Positions 23,275 to 33,069 of a stretch of DNA of 64,000 bases are shown in pieces. The stretch is taken from NCBI RefSeq assembly GCF_030272615.1, contig NC_081412.1, forward strand, positions 684,270,583 to 684,334,582, read 5' to 3'. Source of the DNA: Cryptomeria japonica. Its lineage: Eukaryota > Streptophyta > Pinopsida > Cupressales > Cupressaceae. The position numbers and the translations under genes are program-made. How positions within the stretch are numbered: position 1 is the first letter of the stretch; every line of letters begins with the position of its first letter. The notes under the pieces were generated by a model. That model was not told where the DNA came from, did not search any database, and saw only the letters and a program-made list of their open reading frames with translations.

Positions 23275-25092
23275 TCAGGTTGTTTCATTGACAGATTCAT
23301 GATCATGCCAATCTCGAATGGTGATGACATTTACTTGATGATCTTCAGCTGATATGTGGTTGATGGTGTTGTTGTAGATATGATTGATACGAGCTCCGCA
23401 TGTATCATCCGAGGTTGAGGCACCATCTTTGTTGTAATTTGGGAGAGGATTTTTAAAGGCTCTGTGATCACCATTTGTTTTGAGACAATCTACCGTTAAG
23501 TCACCTTGATCAATCATGTCCTGTACCATGTGTTTCAATCTCATGCAACCATTCATTCTATGACCTTTGTTATGATGGAAATCACAATAGTGTGAATCAT
23601 TCCACCAAGGTGGTTTGATTTGGGGTTCATAGTTGCTAATTGGAGGCAAAGAAAGAATCTTGTTTGCCAAAAGTTCTCTAAATGTTGATTCTAATGATTG
23701 CCCTAGTGGTGTGAAGAAACGCTTTTGGAAATTATTCATGTTGTTGCGTGAATTGTTGTTAGGTCCTGGATTCATGTTTTTGCTTTGAGTATCATTGGTG
23801 TTGTTTGTGTTGAGTTGTCCTTGATTGGTATTTGGTGCATATGTGTTAGCATTTGGATTAGCATTTTTAGGATTTTTCACATTTTGAGGATTTTCGGATA
23901 ATGCAAGCACTGGTTGCTTAGATTTGGGATCATATGATTCATTGTTGCCTTCATTTTTGTTTTGAGTCCAAAATCGAGATTTGTCAAGGTTGGTGTTGTT
24001 CTGATTATTGTAGTTTGATGAGTTTGTTCCTTCCTTGTAGAATTTGAGTGTTCCCTTTTTGACACATGCTTCCTCTACTTGAATGCCATTTTCAATCAAT
24101 TTAGCGAATGATGGTATGCATTGAAGTTTTAGTCTGTAACTCATTTCACCATTCAAGTTATCGATGAAGATTTCCATTTTCTCCTTTTCGGGAATATCTC
24201 GAGGATATCGTGATACCATATGTCGCCAGCATTGAAGGAACATCATGAATGTTTCATTGTTCTTTTGTTTGGTGTTACAAACATCTAGCATGGTTATGGC
24301 GTGTTGAATTTTATAGGAATATTGGGTTCTGAATTTGTTAACTAATTCATCAAATGATCTGACAGGTGGTGTAATTTTGGATAGCCATTCCATTGTTTGT
24401 CCTCTCATGCTTCTTGGGAATAACCTCATCAGATAGGTGTCATCATGAGCAAATTCAAGGCTCATTGTGCAAAATTCTCGAACATGATCCCGGGGATCAC
24501 TTTTCCCATCATATTTATCAAATTTGGGAACATCTGAGTTTGGAGGAAAAGGCACCATGTTCAATCTTCTATCAAATGGATAAGGACAGATTTCATTTAA
24601 AGAGTACCGCACTATTGTCCCTTGTTGCATATCTTGTTTTTGTCTTTGTAGCATTTGCATTTGTTGAGTAAGAGCAACCAAAGGCACATTATCTTGCCGA
24701 GGGAAAAGTTCTTCCCTTGTATTTGTTCTCAGCTGAAAAGGTGTGGTAAATGGTATATTTTTCTCTGGAGTTTCTAGCTCAGGTATATGCATTTCTGGTA
24801 TACGTTGTTCTAGAATATGTTGCTGAGGTATGTGAGTTTCTTCTTCTCTTTGTTGTTCTTGATATGCATATTGTCGAGATCCGGTTTGAAAGATGTTTGT
24901 GTCTAAATCTCTGGGAAGTTTAATGCCTTTACTTGTGAGCATGAGTAGATACTTTTCTTTGTCATTTTCTATAAGCCTTTCTACAAGCTTTTGGAATGAA
25001 GGGTTTTCCTGACATTCCTGAAGAAGTGCTTCAGAAATTTCAGTCTCTTCCAAGTGTGAAACTTCAAAAGGATTTGACAACCTTTGATTCAT
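23275..25092 (-). CDS. gag: Gag of the inner gypsy element
   Basis: A 605-codon frame from ATG 25092. Residues ~1-70 are acidic and helical. Residues ~87-114 hold a short IPE/HIP repeat. Residues ~190-345 match the retrotransposon gag (capsid) pattern with PKFDKYDGKSDP, the W in TMEWLSKI and the F-x3-Y near FRTQYSYK. A long Asn-rich linker follows. A zinc knuckle of the C-x2-H-x4-H-x4-C variant (CDFHHNKGHRMNGC) lies near residue 500. It ends at a TGA (23275-23277) in the same frame as protease. In Tat elements gag and pol are usually one frame, so this TGA is likely a CGA-to-TGA mutation, not a true end. Confidence 0.9.
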   Translation of the reverse strand: MNQRLSNPFEVSHLEETEISEALLQECQENPSFQKLVERLIENDKEKYLLMLTSKGIKLPRDLDTNIFQTGSRQYAYQEQQREEETHIPQQHILEQRIPEMHIPELETPEKNIPFTTPFQLRTNTREELFPRQDNVPLVALTQQMQMLQRQKQDMQQGTIVRYSLNEICPYPFDRRLNMVPFPPNSDVPKFDKYDGKSDPRDHVREFCTMSLEFAHDDTYLMRLFPRSMRGQTMEWLSKITPPVRSFDELVNKFRTQYSYKIQHAITMLDVCNTKQKNNETFMMFLQCWRHMVSRYPRDIPEKEKMEIFIDNLNGEMSYRLKLQCIPSFAKLIENGIQVEEACVKKGTLKFYKEGTNSSNYNNQNNTNLDKSRFWTQNKNEGNNESYDPKSKQPVLALSENPQNVKNPKNANPNANTYAPNTNQGQLNTNNTNDTQSKNMNPGPNNNSRNNMNNFQKRFFTPLGQSLESTFRELLANKILSLPPISNYEPQIKPPWWNDSHYCDFHHNKGHRMNGCMRLKHMVQDMIDQGDLTVDCLKTNGDHRAFKNPLPNYNKDGASTSDDTCGARINHIYNNTINHISAEDHQVNVITIRDWHDHESVNETT

Positions 25093-25150
25093 ACTAGACT
25101 CGGCGTGCGTCTCGCTTTATTGGTTTCTTTGAGAGCGAGTAACAGGCATT

Positions 25151-25603
25151 TTAGTATAAACTTTCAGTGACAAAGGGGACAAAATCCACTTCGATGTGTT
25201 GTTCGGGGGTGGGTGGTTTTAGTCGAGATGTGTTATAAGTGATACACTTGTCGGGCAAGAATGCTAGATTGATTTTTCCTCCGCGGTTTATGATTTGATT
25301 AAAAATAGACTTTTGACAGTAGGCTCTTGTCTTCAAGGGTTCTTTGTCAAATTCGTTGGATTTGTTTTGGATATACCATTTGACGTGATGAAGGAATACT
25401 CGATGAGATTTGAAGAGTTGACGATTGATGTATAAAAACTTATTTCTCTTGATGAATTTGGAAAAACTAGGTTGTTGTTTCTTCAACGTGATGTTACGAT
25501 AAAGGTTCTTTCTTCTCAGAATATGGGGATTAGTCATGCATGAGTGATCAATGGTTTCCTTTGATTTGTTTGGATTCAATTGATCTTGTTTGAAAATTTT
25601 CAA
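25151..25603 (-). CDS. Small leader ORF upstream of gag (inner element)
   Basis: An open frame of 150 codons from ATG 25603 to TAA 25151-25153. It ends 58 nt before the gag ATG, in a different frame. The product is strongly basic and rich in Lys, Asn, Phe and Ile, with no membrane segment or known motif. Ogre-type elements are known to carry an extra ORF before gag, and the position fits that, but I see no sequence feature proving homology. It is intact although the downstream gag-pol has many stops, so it could also be a chance ORF in AT-rich leader. Confidence 0.45.
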   Translation of the reverse strand: MKIFKQDQLNPNKSKETIDHSCMTNPHILRRKNLYRNITLKKQQPSFSKFIKRNKFLYINRQLFKSHRVFLHHVKWYIQNKSNEFDKEPLKTRAYCQKSIFNQIINRGGKINLAFLPDKCITYNTSRLKPPTPEQHIEVDFVPFVTESLY

Positions 25604-25995
25604 ATCTTACTCTATCAAAGTGAAGGTTTAGATGCCCCTTCACGACAAAGCATGTCAAATGATATGGATTAAAGCCTCTCGATATGGAAACTTGATTTGA
25701 CAATTTAAAAATTTTAAACAAGTGTTTTGAGATAAAAATCCGTAAGATGGTAAAGGAATCTGTTGATACTGATGATAAGGTTTCCGGATTATGATAAGAG
25801 AGACATGTTTTATCGCGCGATTCTTTTAGGATTTTGACAACATTTGTTTTGACACAAATTTAGCTCAAGAAATAGTCTTAACGGTTTGTTTTCGCTACTC
25901 TGTTTTGATGAAAATTGTTGTTGGTAATGAGAGGCCTTTGAAAATGTTTTCAAAATTTTTTAAATTCCTCACAGTCTTGCTCTCTATTTTTATGT

Positions 25996-26345
25996 TTTAG
26001 ATCATGCACTAAAACAGAGACTACATGCGCTACCAAAATTACTCCACGCGCTAAAATAATGACCGCACACGCTAGGCTGCCCCCAGACACGCGCTAAAAT
26101 TTTGACTATTCCAAAATTGTTTTCTATCTGTTTGAAAAAGCTATGTGCTAGCTTGGGCCTGTAACACACTAATTGTTTAACTTTATGCATTAATTTTTGG
26201 TTTCCACGCACTAGACTATTTTTGTGATGCGTTAAAAGATGTGACACTATTTTGATTCTAAGCTAAAACACTACTGTTTGGTCTCGACACGCTAACTTGA
26301 TGTTTAGATGCTCTAATAGAAGTACCTCACGCACTAAGAAGTTGC
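25996..26345 (-). repeat. TAGCGCRT motif cluster, leader proximal to ORF1
   Basis: A second cluster of the same octamer in the same orientation, for example CACGCGCTAAAA on the plus strand at about 26031 and 26091. Spacing is again about 20-30 bp and decay is stronger. Confidence 0.68.
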
Positions 26346-27777
26346 TCTTATGCATTAAACTGCCCTGATTTTTCCTACGGTTGATTTTTTTTTTTTTTTT
26401 TGCAAATTTTGAAATTTTGTTGTGAAATTTTCAAGTTTGATGGATGATTTTCTGAAGTAGTAAATGCAAGCATGGCATAAAAAGTACAACCATTTTTCCT
26501 AATCTAACAAAAAGTGTATGTTCTACGAGGATGTGTTCAAATCCCCAATATTTTAATAGGTTTGGATACAAATAATACACTTCAGAAAGACTCTTTAGTC
26601 AAGGGTCATAAATAACATCATAGCCCACTAGTCTCGATACTCTGTCAGCTCAAACAGTCGTGTCAACCCCTAGAGGGTGCCCGTTTTTTTGCCTTTTTCC
26701 AGAAATTAACTCAAAGTGAATCGCTTCATAGTTGAGTAGTTATCTTGGGAGATATATGGTGAGTAATCTTGGGGGCGGATTCTTCCCCACCCTTGCACTA
26801 TGATGTTATAAATGTCTGGTTACTAACTCGGTTCCAAGCTTCTATTTCTATGGTTCGTAATCAGGCTTCCCAACCTTTAGAACAAAGGCTTTACGTATCT
26901 CAAGGATACTGGGGGAAGGCTAATCGCTGTGCACAACCATTGAAAAGGACTTTCATCACTTTCCACTTTTGATTATAGTGGGTTGGAATTCTTGGTGTCA
27001 AAGTCATTCCCCACTTAGGTTGTTCCCTTCACACCGGCCATAAATGACTTTAAGAGTTGATTCCAACTCCTCGGGAAGGTAGGCCTGCTAAAGGATGTAA
27101 ATGCTTGAAATACAAAAAGCTGTAAGAGTGGTCTGAATTTTTTATCACCCAGTTAAGGGGAGAGCATATTTCTTCCACTTTCGAGACAAAGCAATCAAGT
27201 TGTTCTTTTTAGCCTTCAAGACAATGATTTTCTAACTTCTATTTGGAGATGTTGCTCCAACAAGCATGATGTTCTTTTTAACCTTTCATAGCAAAGTGTA
27301 TATTTCCAAAACCTTTGAAAAATAAATCTAATCAACAAAGTAAATCGTGATGTTTGGTCGGCAAAATGAAAATCGATAGGGGAAAACTTTCCCTCTTTGC
27401 TTTGCACAAAATGAAAATGAGGTTCTTTTACTTTGCAAAAATGAAGTGAATCCTTTTAGACACCAAAGGAAAGTGAGGTTCATTTTAAGCTTTTGCAAAA
27501 GGTAAATTTGCTTGTTCTTTTTTAGAGCTTCCAAATGAAGTGTTTTTCCTAACTTGTAGGAATGAAAGGTTTGCTTTGTTGTTCTTTTTAACATGCAATA
27601 AAGAAAGATGAATTCTTTTTACTAACTTTGAAATAAAGCAAAGAAAACTAGACTGGTCCCCTTTGTTCCTGCATAAAATGTTAGAACCTGCACATAGTCA
27701 ATTAGCAGAAAAAAATCAAATCATCATGGTGGGCTTCACAAGCCTATTTTTTATCTTTTGGTTACAAATTATATTCT

Positions 27778-28062
27778 ATCTGCGATGCGCTATAGAATAG
27801 ACTGTACGCGCTACAATATACCCTCGATGCGCTAAAAGAAAGTCTCAACGCGCTACATTGTTTTCTGGATGCGCTACTCTGTTCGCCGAAAGCACTGCTC
27901 TAGTTTTCTCCCACGCTGAGACCTACAGGCAACTGGTGATTTGATGCAATAATGTATAGACTTCACGCGCTAGATGATGGACTCCACGAGCTGAACAGTG
28001 GACCGGATGCGCTATGCTGTTTACTGGATGCGCTAAACAGTGAACTGAACACACTAATTCAT
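27778..28062 (-). repeat. TAGCGCRT motif cluster, leader proximal to PBS
   Basis: About ten degenerate copies of an octamer, seen on the plus strand as ATGCGCTA or ACGCGCTA. They are spaced roughly 20-30 bp with unrelated sequence between them. Many variants fit CpG decay (for example ACACACTA, GATGCAATA). Confidence 0.7.
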
Positions 28063-28120
28063 TTTTCCCATGTGCCTGCAAAAGTAGTTAATTTCAAAAA
28101 CTGATTTGATATATGGGGTC

Positions 28121-28140
28121 GGGCCCCACAGTGGGCACTA
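28121..28140 (-). other. Putative primer binding site of the inner element
   Basis: The minus strand reads TAGTGCCCACTGTGGGGCCC four bases inside the 5' LTR. It resembles gypsy primer sites with a GTGCCCAC core, but the canonical first TGG is changed. The primer tRNA is not identified. Confidence 0.6.
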
Positions 28141-28144
28141 GAAA

Positions 28145-29595
28145 TGTATGTGGGAAAAGTGGGTCAATAGAACTCAATATATGAAAAATGTTCCAAAAGA
28201 CTTGTCCACACACACACACAAGACTTCTTGATGCAAGCTATAGAGTAACGAAGTATTACTTAGCTTTCCAAGGTGGGTCCCATAGTTCTCTATCTCACAA
28301 TGTCCCTCAAATCAATGTTTTTGCTCTCAGATCATTGAGCAAAATGGTTTAGGGATGGCAAATGCAAGAATGAGGGATGCTTTGATAGATTTTAGAATGA
28401 AATGAATCCTAAGCTATGCATGATCTTAAAATGCAATAAACTAGATTATAAGATGACAAGGTTAGCATGAATACTATCCTAACATGATATATTTAGTCTA
28501 TGATTGAGCTAAATGATAAAGAAAGTATTCTAAACATGCATATTTAGACTAATTTCTATTTAAAAGAGAGGCTAAAATGATGAGCATAAAAATGATATGA
28601 AAGTTTGAATGTATTTAAGCATAAGTGTGATACTACAAATTTGGAGGATGATCAAAATGGAGGAATGAGAGCTTTTATTTATAGCAAAAATAGGGCAATG
28701 GATGGTCAGGATTAAAAGAGTTGATCAAGGGTTGAATTTGAAAGTTGGGGATCCATGTTTGCAATTTGCACCAATGAAATGGTGACAAGTGTCAACATAG
28801 GGTTGGATTGAGAGAAGGGGTTGGAGGCATTAAATGCCTAAGAAGGCCTCATGGCCATCTAGAGATAAGGGTTAAGCTTAAGTTAGGCTTACCCAATGGA
28901 TTAAGAGTTAATCCAGGGATAAACCTTTGTGCAAATGATTAAGAGATAATCATGGTCAAAGCATTAAAGGCTTGATGAGACCCTTGGGTTGGATGAAGGT
29001 TGAGTTAAAATAAATTCTTTAACCATGTAAGAGGGTTTGAGTTAACCATTAATGGTTATGAAGACTTTGGGGATATTAAGTGGTTGAGGATTTGAAGCCT
29101 TTAATGGTTATCAAAGACTTTAAGGTTTTGAGAAGTGATCTCCCCTTGCTTAGGGATGTGACAAAGTTTAGAAGATGGGTTAGGCTAATTAGAAGCGATT
29201 AGAAGAGTCTAGAATGGATTTAGAAATAGGTTTTAGGATGCAAGTGGGAGATGTAGGAAAATGCAAGTGGGTGGAGGAATAATAGAATTTAATTGAAATA
29301 AAGTTAATTTAATTCAATTTGGTTGCAATTTGGGGAAATTAAATAAATTAGATTTATTTAATTTAGGATAACTAATTTAATTAAATTTGAATTTAATTAA
29401 AAGTGGATAGGGGGATTTAATTGAATAAAATGATTTATTCATTAAATGGTATAGTGAATTTAATTTAAATAAATTGAGTAATTTATTTAATTTAAATAGG
29501 AGAATGTGGGTAATTTAATTAAATTGGATTTAATTAAATAGAGAAATGAACATAAAATATTCATTTAGGAATATGGTCATTTTTATACGTCTACA
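28145..29595 (-). repeat. 5' LTR of the inner element
   Basis: Same length as the left LTR. It ends at 29595 next to ATTCC. The TATA box CTATAAATAA is on the minus strand at 28675-28684, so element transcription should start just left of it and run leftward into the leader. Confidence 0.95.
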
Positions 29596-29600
29596 ATTCC
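29596..29600. repeat. Target-site duplication, right copy (ATTCC)
   Basis: Partner of 11399-11403. The outer ORF continues right after it, at 29601. Confidence 0.85.
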
Positions 29601-31046
29601 AACTTCTCTTCTTGATCCTCATCCTATTCTTCCTCAAGCACCTTGTATCTCACAAACTCTTGTCAAGGAATATGATCTCATTGAACAACTTAAAGCTACT
29701 CCTGCCAAGATATCCCTTTGGGATTTGATTCAAACTTCCTCAACCCATCATGGAATGTTACAAGATGCCTTGAAAACTTTGAATGTCCCATCTACAGTAA
29801 CATCCAATAACATGGCCTACTTAATTAATTTGATCATATCCCTTAAATCTCAAATTATGTTTGCACAAGATGAGTTACCTTCTAGTGAGATCCAACGTCA
29901 ATATGATCCTTTAATGATTGTGGTTATCATAAATGATAGTACAATAAGGTGGACATTAGTGGACAATGGCTCCGACCTTAATGTTTGTAACATTAACTTG
30001 TTGCATAAGATTAGCATTGATACATCTCTTATTAAACCCAATTCTCTTACTATCTAAGGCTTCGATAATGTTGGTAAATCTCACAAGGTATCATCACCTT
30101 GCCTATTAAGGTAGGTTTTGTTACTCTGCCCACACCTATTCATGTCATGTTTGGAGATTTGACATATAACTTATTATTAGGGAGACCTTGGATTCATAGC
30201 ATGCAAGTTATCCCCTCCACATTGCATAGGCAAGTTAAATTCACTTACAACAATAAAAAATATACCTTGCTAGGTGATACAAATCTCCAAACTTGTTTGC
30301 AAACATCAAAATCCAAATCTTCTTCAATCGATTATTCCCCAACAATCTTAGATGATTCTTCCAAAGCCTCTACTCCCACTAGTGTGTCTGTTTCTTCAAA
30401 TTCATCTCCTACCAATAATTCCTCAAGTGAACCTAAAGTTCTTGAGGAAGAACCTTCCCAACCTGATTCTACCACTGAGGATGCCTTCTCTCCTGAAAAT
30501 ATTCTTGTAGAAGATGATTGGGGATCCCTTGACTTTACTCCTACTTTTATAGGAGAATATAGAATTCCCCCTAGAGAACCCAAGGTTGAAAAGAACAAAA
30601 AAGAAGAAGAGCCTAAAAAGCAATCGACTTTATTTGGGCCATTGAGTAATAAATTTGCAGCGGCCTCTCAGACTTCATCTCCCTTGACTTTTGATCTAGA
30701 GGATTTTGATCCTTCACTTTATGTAAATCCTCCTTCCCTTTCAAAAATGGCTAACCTCTATGGTCCTAGTTTTCACATCTTAGCGAGGTGTGGATATAAT
30801 GGTAATGGATGTGGTGCTCAAGAACAAGGGATAAGGGTTCCCTTGGAAAATAAATTTTGTGATATGACATTTGGGCTTTACTTTGATCCTTTTGTGCATA
30901 CCAAAGCTTCCAAGAGACCATCTATTAGGGTTAATATCATCTCTACCTCTCTCTCAATAAAATATCCAGAGTATATTGATTGTGATTATTCTAGTATCTT
31001 TTCTTTGAATGTTTTTCCTACTGATTATTCCTTAGCTGTGTTCTAA
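29601..31046 (+). pseudogene. Outer gypsy protease and G-patch region
   Basis: Continues the frame broken at 11403. It begins with the pre-protease linker (YDLIEQLKATPAKISLWDLI), then the protease core as WTLVDNGSDLNVC (DNG where DSG, DTG or DGG is expected) and LTYNLLLGRPWIHSM. A frameshift lies near 30060-30100. An S/T/P/E-rich linker (30300-30640) follows, then a G-patch-like stretch (ILARCGYNGNGCGAQEQG) near 30778-30830. The domain order equals that of the inner element, so the two are related lineages. Stops and the frameshift make it non-functional. Confidence 0.82.
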
Positions 31047-32316
31047 GGAGTTTACGACAACCTTCCTCGTTATCACCAAAATCGTGGCTTTCCCTATTGT
31101 TTAAATGCAAAATCCTACTTTGGGAAAGAAAAAAATAATGATGAGATAGTTAAAGAATTTCCTCTGTTGTAAGATACTCCTCAACAAAGTAATCTCCTCA
31201 TAAGTGACACCATTGATATAAGGATGGATCCTTATGTTTAAGATAAAGCCATTAAGATAGGGAAATGTCTTGATGAAGAAGAACAAAAATAATATTTTGA
31301 GTTGTTACATGAATATCCTGAAATCTTTGCTTGGATATATTCTGACATACCTGGTATTGATCCTAAGATTGTCACTCATAACATTGTCTTAGCTCCTGAT
31401 GCTAAACCTATGAAGGAAAAGATTCGAAAGATGGATACTAAAGTAGTGTTTCTTATTAAGGCTGAGATTGAAAAGTTATTGGATTCCAAATTCATCTATC
31501 CTATTGATTATTCCCCATGGATTTCAAAAATTGTGCAGTTGCTAAGCCTGATAACAAGATTAGGATGTGTATGGATTTTCAAGATCTTAATAAATCCCCT
31601 TTGAAGGATTATTTTGCTCTTTCAAATATCGATATGATAGTGGATTCTATAGCAAGTCATGCTTTATTATCCTTCACGAATGGTTTCTCAGGATATAATC
31701 AAAACTTCATTAATCCTCAAGATCAATTCAAAATTGCTTTCAAAACCCCTTGGGGCACATTTTGTTGGATTATGATGCCTTTTGGATTGAAAAATGCAGG
31801 CGCTATCTATTGGTGTGCTATGACCCTTATCTTCCATGATTACATGCATAATATCTTAGAAGATTACATTGATGAGATCTTAGCTAAATCCATTCTTTGT
31901 GGAGATCATGTTAAGATCCTTTGGAAAGTCTTTGAAAGAATTTGTAACTACAACATGCACTTAAATCCCCAAAAGTGTGTTTTCGGTGTGGATAATGATA
32001 AATTATTAGGATTCATAGTTTCACATCGTGGAACTGAGGTGGATACAAAAAAGATAGATGTCATTCTTAATATGCCACCTTCTAAAAATTTTTCCCAACT
32101 AAAAATTTTACAAGGAAAGAACCAAGCTATTCATAGGTTTTTTTCTCAACTTGCGGATCGTACCTTTCCCTTTTCTCAATTGCTTAAAAATAATGTCACC
32201 TTTCAATGGAATGAGGATTGTCGTCAAGAATTTGAAGACGTAAAAACATATTTGGCTAATCCTCCTATTCTTCAGTCCGTTGACCCTTCTAAACCCTTTT
32301 TGCTCTTGCAACCTTA
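31047..32316 (+). pseudogene. Outer gypsy reverse transcriptase
   Basis: RT entrance at 31302-31520, a frameshift near 31510, then KPDNKIRMCMDFQDLNK, SFTNGFSGYNQNF and WGTFCWIMMPFGLKNAGAIYW. The catalytic box is altered to YIDEILAKS (second Asp to Glu, near 31870). That change alone would be expected to abolish activity. About 250 bp before it (31047-31300) read as degraded linker with several stops. A second frameshift near 32320 leads into RNase H. Confidence 0.88.
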
Positions 32317-32592
32317 TTGGCACTACACGATAAGGATGGTAGAGAATGTCTGGTTTATTATATAAGTCATACTCTGCTTGATTACCAGGTTCGATATTCT
32401 GTGATAGAAAGGCAGTGCCTTGCTTTAGTCTTCGCAACCCAAAAATTAAGGCATTACCTCTTGAATGTTGAGGTCCATATTATCATTAAATTTGATCCTC
32501 TAAAACAAATTTTCTATAAAACTAATCTTTCAAGACACTTAGCAAAGTGGGTTATGATGTTGACTGAGTTTGACCTTAAGTTTGTCTCGTAG
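32317..32592 (+). pseudogene. Outer gypsy RNase H (gypsy type), C-terminal part
   Basis: ALHDKDGRECLVYYISHTL, VRYSVIERQCLALVFATQKLRHYL and HLAKWVMMLTEFDL match the retroelement RNase H core. The N-terminal part lies in the other frame before 32320. It ends at a TAG at 32590-32592, after FVS. Confidence 0.85.
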
Positions 32593-32613
32593 AAGATAAT
32601 AAAAGGTCAAGCG

Positions 32614-33060
32614 TTGACCAATCAATTAGTTGAGGCTCCTTCACCTTTCTCCCTACCTAAACCAGAGTCTTTTCCTGATGAATACATTTTCTCTGCTGAG
32701 ATTGATGAGGTTTACGAATTATATTTCGATGGCTCTAGGTGTCGTAAAGGATCAGGGGCATGGGTGATCTTAATCTCTCCTAAAAATAAACCTATCCTTT
32801 ATCATATCATCTCATTTTTTTTGTGTACCAATAACATTGTTGAATACGAGGCTATTATAGCTAGAATTAAATAAGCCTTAGCTCTAAATGTGAAACATCT
32901 ACATATCTATGGAGATTCTCAATTAATCATAAGGCAAGTGATAGGAATTTATCAAGATAAGCAAGATAAATTATCACAATATAGATATTTAGCTATATCC
33001 TTGTTACAAAAGTTTAATTCTTATATCATGGAGCATGTTCCTCAAAAGGATAATTGACAT
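32614..33060 (+). pseudogene. Outer gypsy second (archaeal-type) RNase H
   Basis: ELYFDGSRCRKGSGAW (Asp), NNIVEYEAIIARI (Glu) and IYGDSQLIIRQV (Asp) are present in one frame, with a TAA at about 32872 and a TGA near 33057. This places the outer element in the same dual-RNase H branch as its guest. Confidence 0.84.
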
Positions 33061-33069
33061 TCTCATGCA

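Larger units (their letters stand above)
25604..28120 (-). other. Long 5' leader of the inner element
   Basis: 2.5 kb of non-coding leader. It holds two clusters of a TAGCGCRT-like motif (27778-28062 and 25996-26345), a run of A on the sense strand at 26385-26401, and a segment (26439-26484) whose inverted copy lies at 17185-17231. The short ORFs in it have no protein-like composition. Confidence 0.75.
11404..29595 (-). mobile_element. Inner complete Ty3/gypsy element, Tat/Ogre-like, 18.2 kb
   Basis: LTRs of identical length (1451 bp) flank a minus-strand PBS, leader ORF, gag, protease, RT, RNase H, archaeal-type RNase H, integrase and a PPT beside the left LTR. Direct repeats ATTCT (11399-11403) and ATTCC (29596-29600) mark the target site, with one mismatch. 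By eye the LTRs differ at roughly 25-30 positions (about 2%), so it is fairly young. Dual RNase H, giant size, long leader and an extra antisense gene fit the Tat/Ogre branch. Confidence 0.93.
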
